Source: CAVSWT01 sp963731745 (GTDB taxonomy: Bacteria > Bacteroidota > Ignavibacteria > Ignavibacteriales > Ignavibacteriaceae). Taken from it: 60,381 nucleotides of DNA. The position numbers and the translations under genes are program-made. Of this stretch, positions 17,913 through 26,933 are shown piece after piece. Position 1 is the first letter of the stretch, and each line of letters begins with the position of its first letter. The stretch covers positions 1 to 60,381 of the forward strand of contig CAVSWT010000030.1 of NCBI GenBank assembly GCA_963731745.1. Direction: 5' to 3'. The notes under the pieces are model-generated. The model was not told the DNA's origin. It saw only the letters and a program-made list of their open reading frames with translations, and did no database searches.

Positions 17913-19225
17913 TGATGTTCCCTCCCGGGATTAATTATCTTTCCGTAAAGATCATATTCGTTATAATCTGACACCTTTACATTATAGAAATTTCCAATGA
18001 CAATTTCACTATCTATTTTCGGAATTAAAATTTCACCGTCAACTTCAGGCGCATCTCTGTAAGAACGGCCTATATAATAATCACCTTCTATTCCATCAAT
18101 TAATACTTTCAAATTTTTATTTAAGAATTGTTCATTCTTCTTTAGAGAAATATTCTTTTGGATTTCCATTAAAGTTTCTTTTCTGTAATTTTTTTCATCT
18201 TCTGAAATCGGATCGCCAAGTATAAAACTCGAAGTATTTTCTTCAACAGAGAAAGTAAAAACGCCTATTCGATCGAATTTTATCTCTTCAACAAAATTAC
18301 ATAATTGCTTAAAATGTTCTTCTTTTTCAGCAGGATAGCCGGTTATAAAAGTTGTACGAATTGTAATGTCGGGAATTTTGTTCTTTAATTTATGAATCAA
18401 TTCATAAGTTCGTTTTGTCGTTACTCCACGCCGCATTGATTTCAAAACGTCATCTGAAATATGCTGCAATGGAATATCAACATATTTACAAATTTTTGGA
18501 TTCGCAGCAATTGTATTGATTAAGTCATCAGGAAATTTTGATGGATACGCGTACATTAATCTTATCCATTCAATCCCATCAATTTCGCTAAGTCTATTTA
18601 ATAATTCACTAAGATTTCTTTTGCCGTAAATATCAATACCATAATCTGTTGTATCCTGAGCAATAATTATTAATTCTTTAGTGTTATTTCTTGCCAGAAA
18701 TTCAGCTTCTCTAACTAATTCATCCATAGGTTTAGAATGATGTTTGCCGCGCATAATTGGAATTGCGCAAAATGAACATGGATGATCGCAGCCTTCGGAA
18801 ATTTTTAAGTACGCACTGTGAGAAGGTGAAGTCAGTACCCTTTCACCTAGCAATTCGTATTTTAATTCACCACCTAATTCTTTTAAAATTCCTTCATAAT
18901 TTTCCGTCCCGAAGTAAACATCCACTTCAGGAATTTCTACTTCAAGATCTTTCTTGTATCGTTCAGAAAGGCAGCCTGCAACAATTACTTTCTTAATTTT
19001 ATTATTCTTTTTCAGTTCCACCGCATTTAATATAGTGTTGATTGATTCTTCTTTTGCGGCTTCAATAAATCCACACGTGTTAATTATAACTGTGTCAGAA
19101 TTGTTGGGGTCATCAACTAAATTTAAATTATTAATTTTCAGCTGATTCATTAGTCTTTCGGAATCAACCGTGTTTTTGGAACAACCTAGTGTGATTACAC
19201 TTATTTTTTGTTTCTTTGAATTCAT
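17909..19225 (-). CDS. rimO: ribosomal protein S12 methylthiotransferase RimO
   Basis: This 438-residue radical SAM enzyme adds a methylthio group to an aspartate of ribosomal protein S12. Its N-terminal UPF0004 domain has cluster cysteines Cys15, Cys51 and Cys85. The radical SAM CxxxCxxC (CDHPCSFC) is at residues 146-153, followed by IPIMRGKHHSKP. A TRAM domain is expected in the C-terminal part. The motif set distinguishes it from the related MiaB encoded at 36258-37611. It begins with ATG at 19225, 55 bases after the cdsA stop. Confidence 0.93.
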   Translation of the reverse strand: MNSKKQKISVITLGCSKNTVDSERLMNQLKINNLNLVDDPNNSDTVIINTCGFIEAAKEESINTILNAVELKKNNKIKKVIVAGCLSERYKKDLEVEIPEVDVYFGTENYEGILKELGGELKYELLGERVLTSPSHSAYLKISEGCDHPCSFCAIPIMRGKHHSKPMDELVREAEFLARNNTKELIIIAQDTTDYGIDIYGKRNLSELLNRLSEIDGIEWIRLMYAYPSKFPDDLINTIAANPKICKYVDIPLQHISDDVLKSMRRGVTTKRTYELIHKLKNKIPDITIRTTFITGYPAEKEEHFKQLCNFVEEIKFDRIGVFTFSVEENTSSFILGDPISEDEKNYRKETLMEIQKNISLKKNEQFLNKNLKVLIDGIEGDYYIGRSYRDAPEVDGEILIPKIDSEIVIGNFYNVKVSDYNEYDLYGKIINPGREHQ

Positions 19226-19280
19226 CTAATATTTTTATCAAACCTATACATTTACATTAATCAATTATTCAAGATATAAT

Positions 19281-20105
19281 TCATCTTGCAATAAATTTTA
19301 AATACAAAAGAATTATTGGAGCAGTGAACAATAATGAATCGAACCTATCAAATATTCCGCCGTGGCCAGGAATTAGATTGGAAGAATCTTTTACATCAGC
19401 ATCGCGTTTAAAAAGTGATTCAATTAAATCTCCAATTTGTCCGCCGATTCCAATAATAATTCCGAATGAAATAATTGTTTTCCAATCAAGAAAATCAAGC
19501 ACTATAATTTTGGCTAAAATCATTGCTGCAATTGCAAAAACAAAACCAAATACTGCGCCTTCCCAACTTTTTTTAGGACTTACTCTCGGAAATAGTTTAT
19601 GTTTTCCTAATTTAGTTCCTCCATAATATGCTGCTGAATCGCAAAGCCAGATTGACGCCAACATTGAAATTATAATATATCCTCCGCGAGAATACATATC
19701 TCCAATATCAGGATAAAATTCTCTTATCCCCACTAAAGCACCAGCCAGGAATCCAATATATAAAGTGGAAAGTAACAGATTGCCGATATTATATAAAGCA
19801 GAACCTGAATTTCTAAAAAGTTCAACAACAGTAACTGTTATTAAAAAAATAATTAAGAACGAAAGTACATCACCGATGACAATGTAATTTGAAGTAATTA
19901 AAAAAATTACACCTAAATAGCCAAGCAAAGAGCTAGGATTTGAACCTTTATTTTTAATCAGGCCTGAAAATTCATAGAATGAGATTAATCCAATTCCTAA
20001 AATCAAAATGAAAAAAAACAGCTTTCCAATAAAACTTGCAGCTAGTATAAAAGGGATTGCAAAAATTGAAACTATAACTCTAGCTGAGTGATTGCTCAGA
20101 GCCAC
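19281..20105 (-). CDS. cdsA: phosphatidate cytidylyltransferase
   Basis: This 274-residue membrane enzyme makes CDP-diacylglycerol from phosphatidate and CTP, the entry step to bacterial phospholipids. The C-terminal signature is clear: GQIGDLIESLFKRDADVKD followed by LIPGHGGIFDRFDS. DSAAYYGGTKLGKHKLFPRVSPKKSWEG is also family-typical. The start is GTG at 20105, which shares a base with the TAG stop of the DUF2007 gene (TAGTG). Confidence 0.95.
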   Translation of the reverse strand: MALSNHSARVIVSIFAIPFILAASFIGKLFFFILILGIGLISFYEFSGLIKNKGSNPSSLLGYLGVIFLITSNYIVIGDVLSFLIIFLITVTVVELFRNSGSALYNIGNLLLSTLYIGFLAGALVGIREFYPDIGDMYSRGGYIIISMLASIWLCDSAAYYGGTKLGKHKLFPRVSPKKSWEGAVFGFVFAIAAMILAKIIVLDFLDWKTIISFGIIIGIGGQIGDLIESLFKRDADVKDSSNLIPGHGGIFDRFDSLLFTAPIILLYLKFIAR

Positions 20106-20455
20106 TATTCCTCTTCCTCTTCATCATTTTGAGATTTTACCTGCTGAATAAAATTTAAAGCTGAGGCAACATCTGATTTTTTTACCAGCAATTTAACTGT
20201 TGATAAATCACCCGGAGTGGGAAAGTTTCTATCTTTTTGTGAAAGGATTGCAGCCTCAATTCCGGCACCTTGAAGATTATCTCTAATCATTTCCACTTCA
20301 TACTCTTTATCAGAAGTATAAATAACTTCCCAATTTTTTTCAGTCCATTCTTCCGGCTTCCAATAGTATTCATCGTCTACTAGTGCAGTTCCGCAATCTG
20401 GGCAGAATGTTACGCCTTCAACATATTCGTATTCGCAATTAGGGCAAACAGGCAT
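20105..20455 (-). CDS. zinc-ribbon plus DUF2007-type small protein
   Basis: This 116-residue protein begins with a zinc ribbon (CPNC ... CPDC, residues 4-21) and continues with a DUF2007-like fold (EVIYTSDKEYEVEMIRDNLQGAGIEAAIL ... VKLLVKKSDVASAL). It ends in a run of glutamates. DUF2007 is described as a putative signal-transducing domain, without a proven role. It sits between the CPBP protease and cdsA genes, with a one-base gap before it and a shared base after it, so all three are one transcription unit. Confidence 0.8.
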   Translation of the reverse strand: MPVCPNCEYEYVEGVTFCPDCGTALVDDEYYWKPEEWTEKNWEVIYTSDKEYEVEMIRDNLQGAGIEAAILSQKDRNFPTPGDLSTVKLLVKKSDVASALNFIQQVKSQNDEEEEE

Positions 20456-20456
20456 T

Positions 20457-21470
20457 TTACCTCCTACTTAATTTTTTTTGTGAATAATATCTGTTAATAT
20501 AAACTACTATTCCGATAAACAACGTTAATAACAATACAAAATAAAATATAGAAGAACTTAAATCCACTTCACCATTTATTTTAGAATTTACAAAATCTTC
20601 ATTACCGATTACAAAAAATAAAATGACTGAAACAAAATTATTGAAGAAATGTAAAATCATAGATACCAAAATTGAATTGGATTTATAAACAGCAAATCCA
20701 AAATAAAATCCAAGAGCAACTAAAGGAACAAAAGCATACGGATTAACATGAAATGCACCAAAAAATAATGCAGTTATAAAAGCCGCCCAAACAGGTTTTA
20801 CTTTAAATTCAAAACTTCTTTGGATTAATCCTCTAAATAAAACTTCTTCACAAATTGCCGGAACAAAAGCGATAACAATTACAATTAAAACTTTATCATA
20901 AAAAGTTACTGGAGTAATTAAATTCAAATATGTTTTTTCTACCGATTCATTTAACCCATCAAAAAAAGATTTTATTGAATGAATAATGCTTGATTGTGCT
21001 GCTAATTTATTTATAACAAAATCTTGTATATATAAGTAATCTTGAAATAAAAAAAATAACACAACTGATCCGGTTAAAAATAAAAGTACTTCTTTAATTT
21101 CAACTTTATGAGCGCGGATAATATTAGTTATGTCTTCATAAACAAACTTTGTAAAAATTAAAGCCGGCAAAAGCATGAATAAAACTTCACCAGCCATAGT
21201 TATCAGTCTCATACCATTTGCGGGTGCGTGTTCAAGATCGAGCCCAAAGATCAGCACCATTAATAGCCCGCCTAAAAGCTGGTATTCTACAAACCCGCCA
21301 AACAACGAAATGAATGCTGTTGAAATCGGAGAAAGCTTAGGTTGAATATCTCTTTTTAGCGAGAAGCCGAATTCATCTTCGTCTTCATAAATTTGTTCAA
21401 TCAGCTCTGGATGAGATCCTTTCTCGTAACTATCTACTTCTAAATTTTTATTTTCGTTTTCGTCTGGCAT
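20457..21470 (-). CDS. CPBP-family intramembrane protease
   Basis: This 337-residue multi-pass protein has the CPBP (Abi/CAAX-protease-like) motifs: CEEVLFRGLIQRSF, placing the catalytic glutamates at 208-209 and the arginine at 213, then FGAFHVNP and HFFNNF later. It has an acidic cytoplasmic N-terminus of about 40 residues and around eight membrane segments. Family members are glutamic intramembrane peptidases, some linked to bacteriocin self-immunity or prenyl-protein processing. The substrate here is unknown. Confidence 0.88.
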   Translation of the reverse strand: MPDENENKNLEVDSYEKGSHPELIEQIYEDEDEFGFSLKRDIQPKLSPISTAFISLFGGFVEYQLLGGLLMVLIFGLDLEHAPANGMRLITMAGEVLFMLLPALIFTKFVYEDITNIIRAHKVEIKEVLLFLTGSVVLFFLFQDYLYIQDFVINKLAAQSSIIHSIKSFFDGLNESVEKTYLNLITPVTFYDKVLIVIVIAFVPAICEEVLFRGLIQRSFEFKVKPVWAAFITALFFGAFHVNPYAFVPLVALGFYFGFAVYKSNSILVSMILHFFNNFVSVILFFVIGNEDFVNSKINGEVDLSSSIFYFVLLLTLFIGIVVYINRYYSQKKLSRR

Positions 21471-21630
21471 TGGATAATAATTTTTTAATAATGAAAGTTA
21501 GTAGCAAAAATACTCAATTTGTATTAAATAAAATGAAGGATTAATTCAATTAATAGATTTTTGTAAGGAAATAATTATTGATTTAAATCTGTTAATAGTT
21601 GCGGCAAATAATTATAAATTATTAAAAGAT

Positions 21631-22431
21631 TTATCTTTTTGATTCCAATTCTCCAGCGAGTCCCTCGTACTTTGTTAAGTCAGCATCTATAGAACCAATT
21701 ACTACTTTAGTTTTAACTTTAACGGGCATTTTAATTTTATCATTTGTAAGCCAGACTAGCACACTTCCTTCGCTCTTAAATAATCCGCCTTCTTGAACTA
21801 AAGGTTCAACAATTATGCAATCGAATTTACCGGCGGGAACATCAACAGTTTCTCGTCCAACATATCTTACATCGAGATCATAAACTTTATCTTTATAAAA
21901 ATTTTGCAGATGAAATCTATCATCAACTTTCATATCAGAATAATCAAATGTTCTAGCTAAATAAAAAGCTGAAACTATATCATTAACATATTTAGGAATA
22001 TCATATTCACCTTCAGATGTTTTAGCTTTGCCTTTCCGCTGATCAAAAAAAGCTGAAAAATCACGACTGTAGCCGCCTTCTCTAATATGCTGTTCAAATC
22101 TCCAAGGGAATAAAGCTTCTTTATCAATGTAGGTTACATATCTATCACGTACCTTATAAATCCAATCAAAACTTGGAACCGTGTTTACTTCAAATGTTAC
22201 AAAGTAGGCTTCCCTGCCTGAAATTTTTTTCATTTGCGGAATGCTAAATGATGCAATTCCAGCCGTAACAAAACCGTATCTTACATCAAATGTTAATTTC
22301 TCGCCGACTTTAAAAGCAACATTATCAATTTTTCTAAATTCATCTTCTTTCTCCTGCGAAATACTTATACTGAACGCCGCATGAATACAGATTATTCCAA
22401 TTGTTAGTGCTATAAAAACTTTAGATTTCAT
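21631..22431 (-). CDS. DUF3108 domain-containing exported protein
   Basis: This 266-residue protein with a signal peptide (about residues 1-23) matches DUF3108: FKVGEKLTFDVRYGFVTAGIASF, then the VRDRYVTYID and PWRFEQHIREGGYSRD stretches, and later PVKVKTKVVIGSIDADLTKYE. The domain is a lipocalin-like periplasmic beta fold of unknown function, often found near envelope biogenesis genes. The ATG makes a TAATG junction with the GT9 stop. About 160 bases of AT-rich DNA follow before the CPBP gene. Confidence 0.82.
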   Translation of the reverse strand: MKSKVFIALTIGIICIHAAFSISISQEKEDEFRKIDNVAFKVGEKLTFDVRYGFVTAGIASFSIPQMKKISGREAYFVTFEVNTVPSFDWIYKVRDRYVTYIDKEALFPWRFEQHIREGGYSRDFSAFFDQRKGKAKTSEGEYDIPKYVNDIVSAFYLARTFDYSDMKVDDRFHLQNFYKDKVYDLDVRYVGRETVDVPAGKFDCIIVEPLVQEGGLFKSEGSVLVWLTNDKIKMPVKVKTKVVIGSIDADLTKYEGLAGELESKR

Positions 22432-23480
22432 TAATTATCTCCGTTAGTTACAAGAATTTGATAAAATTTACTAACTTCTAAAAATACATCAGTCACTTCT
22501 ATGGTATTCATACAACTTAAACGTTCACACTGTTCCCGTGTACAATCGTTACAGCTTAATTTTGGACTAAAAACGACACTTTTTTTATTATATGGCCCCC
22601 ATCTTTTGGGAGAACATGCTAAAATTTTCGGATAAAACCCGATTATATATTTGTCCAACGATGCAGCAATATGTATTGGCCCGGTTGAATTCGCAATAAA
22701 TATATCACAAAAGTTAATTAAAGCTATCAGTTCAGCCAAATTAAAAATGCCGGCAAAATTTTTAATACTTTTGTTTATTACCAATGAATCGCAAAGCTGT
22801 TTTTCTTCTTTGCTTCCGGTTAAGATTATTTCTACATCTAATTTTGACGAAATCAGAGAAATTAATTCTCCAAATTTTTCAATTGGCAGATCAACTGCGC
22901 TTCCGCCGCTGCCCGGATGAATTATAATAATTGGTTTGGTGAAATCAATATTTTCATTAATTAATTGTCCGCGCACTTTCTTTATATCTTCTTCATTGGG
23001 ATGAAGATTGAAATTAACATTTTGTTTAGTTACTTGTTCATCTATTCCGAATTTTTTAAGCAGACTTACATTAAACTCAAGTTCATGTTTTTCAGCATAT
23101 TTTCTGTGTTCATAAATCTTATGATTAAATAAAAATGAATACCACCTGTATCCTGTTCCAATCCGGTTTTTAATTTTACTTAAATATATAATCAGCGATG
23201 TCTGAAGTGTAGGATAAACGATAACCGCTGAATCAAAATTTTTCTTTGCAATCGGATGAATGTTCTGACGAATTAAAATTTTTCCATTTTCTTCTTTAAG
23301 CAGAATTATATCATCAATGTAAGGATGGTTTTGTACTATATCCTTAGTGTAATCTCTTACTAAAAAAGTAATTTTACAATTGGGATAATGTTTTTTAATC
23401 AGCTCTGCGAGTGGAAGTGAAAGTACGACGTCTCCAATTCTATCTGTTCTAACAATTAATAAATTTTTTGGTTTAATCAT
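22431..23480 (-). CDS. glycosyltransferase family 9 (heptosyltransferase-like)
   Basis: This 349-residue protein has the GT9 N-terminus ILVRTDRIGDVVLSLPL-type pattern (LLIVRTDRIGDVVLSLPLAE), the donor-binding IIIHPGSGGSAVDLP, and the NSTGPIHIAASL motif. A C-terminal cysteine cluster (CNDC...CERLSCM) is also seen in many GT9 members. GT9 enzymes add heptose to the lipopolysaccharide core. The gene shares a 4-base ATGA overlap with the upstream glycosylase gene and a TAATG junction with DUF3108. Confidence 0.88.
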   Translation of the reverse strand: MIKPKNLLIVRTDRIGDVVLSLPLAELIKKHYPNCKITFLVRDYTKDIVQNHPYIDDIILLKEENGKILIRQNIHPIAKKNFDSAVIVYPTLQTSLIIYLSKIKNRIGTGYRWYSFLFNHKIYEHRKYAEKHELEFNVSLLKKFGIDEQVTKQNVNFNLHPNEEDIKKVRGQLINENIDFTKPIIIIHPGSGGSAVDLPIEKFGELISLISSKLDVEIILTGSKEEKQLCDSLVINKSIKNFAGIFNLAELIALINFCDIFIANSTGPIHIAASLDKYIIGFYPKILACSPKRWGPYNKKSVVFSPKLSCNDCTREQCERLSCMNTIEVTDVFLEVSKFYQILVTNGDN

Positions 23481-24091
23481 TTTCTGGAAACGTATGGATT
23501 GTCTTTAATATAAAATCTCCATGGAAGATCAATTGATTTTTTAATTCCTATTCTTTTAGTAACAACAATTTTACTTGCTGAAATTTTCCGTTTGTTTAAA
23601 ATAAAAATTTCATCGCCTGTCAAATCTGTTGAATTATATCTTTTATCAATACTAAATGCTTTACACAATTTTCCAGGGCCATTGGTTAAATTAATTTTTT
23701 CTTTTTCATTTAACAAATTTCGTCCAAATCGATTAATTGACATTTCTTCAATCCCGATTAATGGTTCAACGGCTCTTAATAAAACAGCCGTTCCAACATC
23801 TTTAATTCCAGTTACAACGTTACAGCAAAAGTGAGCCCCGTATGTAAAATAAACGTAGAAAAAACCACCCTCACCGAACATTATTTCATTTCGCTTTGTC
23901 TTTCCAATAAATGTATGCGCCGCTTCATCAAAAGTTCCATCATAAGCTTCAACTTCAACTATTTTTCCGGCGAATGTGTTATTACCATTATTCTTCACTA
24001 AAATTTTTCCAAGAAGATTTTGGGCAACTGAAATGACATCACGAGTGTAAAAGCCTCTACTAAGTTTTGGAAGGCTTAGTAATGAATCCAT
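23477..24091 (-). CDS. mpg: 3-methyladenine DNA glycosylase (AAG/Mpg family)
   Basis: This 204-residue enzyme excises alkylated purines in base-excision repair. Family motifs are visible: LLGKILVKN, VEAYDGTFDEAAHTFIGKTKRNEIMF with the catalytic glutamate in VEVEAYDG, FVYFTYGAHFCCNVV, and the NGPGKLCKAFSI segment. The motif-bearing span is complete. Its place among envelope genes looks like operon hitchhiking rather than functional linkage. Confidence 0.93.
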   Translation of the reverse strand: MDSLLSLPKLSRGFYTRDVISVAQNLLGKILVKNNGNNTFAGKIVEVEAYDGTFDEAAHTFIGKTKRNEIMFGEGGFFYVYFTYGAHFCCNVVTGIKDVGTAVLLRAVEPLIGIEEMSINRFGRNLLNEKEKINLTNGPGKLCKAFSIDKRYNSTDLTGDEIFILNKRKISASKIVVTKRIGIKKSIDLPWRFYIKDNPYVSRK

Positions 24092-24155
24092 GTTTAAATG
24101 ATAAGAATATAATGAAAGGTGAATTATAAAATAAACAATAAATATTTATTTGGTA

Positions 24156-24866
24156 TTAAAGCTTGGCTTTAAGTTCTTCAATTTTTTGATTGTAGTATTC
24201 CAATTTCTCAGGGTTTTTTTGTCTTAGCTGTCCATAAATTTCAATCGCTTCTTTGTATTCGCCTTGGGCTGTATAAATTTTAGCTAAAGTATCTGAAATG
24301 ATTATATGGCTTTCAGAAATTTTTTTTAACGGCTTATCGTCAACAAATGTTTCGCCCATTTGTTCGGAAATTTTTGCAGAAGAAATTTCTTTAGCTAGCT
24401 CTTCAAGTCTTTCATCGATTGGAGAATCTTCAGCACTTTTCAATTCTTCTGCAGGTTTTTCATTGAACAGATCTGATTGATCTTCATGAACATCTTTTTC
24501 CTCGGAGGTAAATAAACCTGCTCTTTTGCTGATTTCAAAAAAAGACCTTTGTTTTTTTATCTCCTCAATTTCATTCAAATAATAATCATAAGTTTGCTTA
24601 GAATGAATAAGATCGCTTCCGGTTTTAATATTTTTTAAGGCGAGAGAATAATTGCCCAACAGCATATAAGCTCTGCCAAGCAATAAATATGCAGCGGCAT
24701 ATTGAGGAAAATTATCTATCCCTTGGTTCAATATCGCAATAGCTTTTTCAACATTATTATTATTTATCTCTGTATTTGCGACCCTGATAAATAAAGGAGA
24801 TTTTTTATCATATTCATAAATCAGGTTAACTTTTTCATCGAATTTTTCAAATGTTGATTTATCCAA
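24156..24866 (-). CDS. tetratricopeptide repeat protein
   Basis: This 236-residue protein has no signal peptide. Two or three TPR units lie at about residues 20-90 (NNNVEKAIAILNQGIDNFP, AAYLLLGRAYMLLGNYSLAL), and another is at the C-terminus (LAKIYTAQGEYKEAIEIYGQL). They are separated by an acidic, probably disordered linker. It should be a cytoplasmic scaffold. It lies 11 bases after the GT2 gene and may assist the envelope enzymes encoded around it; no specific partner can be read. Confidence 0.8.
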   Translation of the reverse strand: MDKSTFEKFDEKVNLIYEYDKKSPLFIRVANTEINNNNVEKAIAILNQGIDNFPQYAAAYLLLGRAYMLLGNYSLALKNIKTGSDLIHSKQTYDYYLNEIEEIKKQRSFFEISKRAGLFTSEEKDVHEDQSDLFNEKPAEELKSAEDSPIDERLEELAKEISSAKISEQMGETFVDDKPLKKISESHIIISDTLAKIYTAQGEYKEAIEIYGQLRQKNPEKLEYYNQKIEELKAKL

Positions 24867-24877
24867 TACTAAACCAT

Positions 24878-26332
24878 TTAGTTATTTGTTGAATATGCAT
24901 GTTTGATTGAAGTCAATGAAACGAATGCGAACCCTAGGAAAAATAATATCTGGAAAGGAAGAGCAGCGATTTCAAGAAAATATATTGATGATACTATTCC
25001 AATCAAACAATAAATTGCCATAATTAATTCTACAACTACTGACATTTCAAGTTTTCTGCTTCTGTATTTTTTCCCAATCCACGAATCTTTATTTCCGTTA
25101 ACATTAAATTTTGGTGTTCGAACAAATTCGCTTTTTCTATTTAATAATCCCTCGAATACAGCACGAGAATTATTAACTGCAAAGCCCATACTACCAGCCA
25201 TAAACAATGGGAACAGAACAATTTTTTTACGCCAGTCTGTATGAATATCTTTTTGAGAATACATGTAAAACAAAAATGAACTTACAAATGCCAAAACAAA
25301 TACAGACATTATTGCAAAATACAATTGGTGCGAACCGCTATTCTTTATAAATATCAATGGAACATTTAATATAGCGGCTAACAGAATAAATGGGAAAACT
25401 AAATTATTTGTCAAATGAAAAGTTGATTGTAATTTTACTCTTAACGGAATTTTCGCTTTCCAAACTAAAGGCAGAATTTTTTTAGCGGTTTCAATTGCAC
25501 CTTTTGTCCATCTGAATTGTTGTGACTTTAGCGCATTAATTTCTGAAGGCAATTCTGCAGGAGAAGTAAAATCCTTCAAGAAAACAAATCGCCATCCATT
25601 TAATTGAGCGCGGTAGCTTAAGTCCAAATCTTCGGTTAAAGTATCAGAGTTCCAATTGCCCGCATCTTCTATGCAGCTTTTTCTCCAAATACCGCCTGTT
25701 CCATTAAAGTTAATAAAAAAGCCAGCTTTATTTCGTACAGACTGCTCAATAACAAAATGGCCGTCAAGCGCTAACGCCTGTGCTTTTGTAAGAATCGAAT
25801 AATCCCCGTTTATATGTTCCCAACGGGTTTGAACCATTCCAATTTTGTCATCATTAAAAAATGATAAAGTTTTTTTAAGAAAATCTTTATGAGGAATGAA
25901 ATCTGCATCAAAGATGGCAACATAATTACCTTTTGCTGACTTTAGGCCTTCTTTCAAAGCACCCGCTTTAAATCCTTCTCTGCTGCCTCTCCGGATATGT
26001 TTGATATCAAAACCTTCTTCTTGTTTCAGCTTAACCATTCTTGCAGCTATTTGAACTGTTTCGTCTGTAGAATCATCAAGCACTTGTATTTCAAGCTTAT
26101 CTTTCGGGAAATCAATTTCACAAACTTTTTCAATTATCCGTTCAACCACATAAAGTTCGTTGTATAGCGGAAGCTGGATCGTAACTTTAGCATTTTCATC
26201 AATATCAATTTTAGGGGTGTGAGACACTTCTTTATATTTATTATGATAATAAATCATTATAAAACCATGTAAGCCGAAAATAAAAAGTATGGTGAGAGAA
26301 ACGAAATAGGAAATTAGAACAATATCGTCCAT
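24878..26332 (-). CDS. membrane glycosyltransferase family 2 (cellulose-synthase-like)
   Basis: This 484-residue processive-type GT2 has a helix at the N-terminus, a catalytic domain and a set of C-terminal helices. Visible motifs are VLDDSTDET, the metal-binding DAD (142-144), the base region TED (233-235) and QQFRW (271-275), the QxxRW motif of polymer-making enzymes such as cellulose, mannan or hyaluronan synthases. The product is not predictable. It lies 24 bases after the LptE-like gene, consistent with a surface polysaccharide role. Confidence 0.88.
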   Translation of the reverse strand: MDDIVLISYFVSLTILFIFGLHGFIMIYYHNKYKEVSHTPKIDIDENAKVTIQLPLYNELYVVERIIEKVCEIDFPKDKLEIQVLDDSTDETVQIAARMVKLKQEEGFDIKHIRRGSREGFKAGALKEGLKSAKGNYVAIFDADFIPHKDFLKKTLSFFNDDKIGMVQTRWEHINGDYSILTKAQALALDGHFVIEQSVRNKAGFFINFNGTGGIWRKSCIEDAGNWNSDTLTEDLDLSYRAQLNGWRFVFLKDFTSPAELPSEINALKSQQFRWTKGAIETAKKILPLVWKAKIPLRVKLQSTFHLTNNLVFPFILLAAILNVPLIFIKNSGSHQLYFAIMSVFVLAFVSSFLFYMYSQKDIHTDWRKKIVLFPLFMAGSMGFAVNNSRAVFEGLLNRKSEFVRTPKFNVNGNKDSWIGKKYRSRKLEMSVVVELIMAIYCLIGIVSSIYFLEIAALPFQILFFLGFAFVSLTSIKHAYSTNN

Positions 26333-26356
26333 TTTTTTACCTTTATAAAATTAAAA

Positions 26357-26863
26357 TTACCAACCTGAAACTGTGTCAAGCAAAATATCTTCTGTTATTT
26401 TATCTATTGCCTCATCTATAGCAGTTGTTCTCGCAGAAAGACCATCTTCAGGTGAATAATCCGAATATTCAGAAAAAGTCTTATCGAAAACAGTTTTCCT
26501 TTTTACCAAGTCTCTGTAGGCAGCTTGAACACTTACTGTTATTCTTCTCTTGGCTACATTTTCCCCGCCGGTTATAACAGCCGGGGCATCTCGTAAAGGA
26601 AGAATTGTACAATCAAGAACAGAGTTAGCATTTTGTCTATCTGTTACCTGTAATGTATTATCATCAATAAACTGTTGAGTAAGTTTGTCAGTTAAGGATT
26701 GCGCCAAACCAGGCTCTCCGGAACCGCTTCTATCATCACTTATTGGAAGAGCGATTGTTTTAATATGTTCAGGAACAGATGCACCTGTAAAGGAATATGC
26801 ACAGCACCCGGTAAAATTAACGATGGATAAGATTATAAACAAGAGACTTAAAGCACTAACCAA
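26357..26863 (-). CDS. lptE: LptE-like lipopolysaccharide-assembly lipoprotein
   Basis: The mature part, from GCCAYSFTGASVPEHIKTIAL onwards, matches the LptE family of this superphylum, outer-membrane lipoproteins that plug LptD for lipopolysaccharide export. I place the start at TTG 26863 (168 residues): AAGGGGA lies 9 bases upstream and the result is a short signal peptide ending in a lipobox (NFTGC, Cys20). Upstream ATG codons at 26947 and 26980 give an implausibly long leader overlapping the sigma-54 gene, though they supply the positive residues the short leader lacks. Confidence 0.8.
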   Translation of the reverse strand: MVSALSLLFIILSIVNFTGCCAYSFTGASVPEHIKTIALPISDDRSGSGEPGLAQSLTDKLTQQFIDDNTLQVTDRQNANSVLDCTILPLRDAPAVITGGENVAKRRITVSVQAAYRDLVKRKTVFDKTFSEYSDYSPEDGLSARTTAIDEAIDKITEDILLDTVSGW

Positions 26864-26933
26864 ATAAGAATGTCCCCTTTTTTGTGCAAAAACCGTGTTG
26901 AATTTTGAAGTAATATTGAACCAACGAGATGTT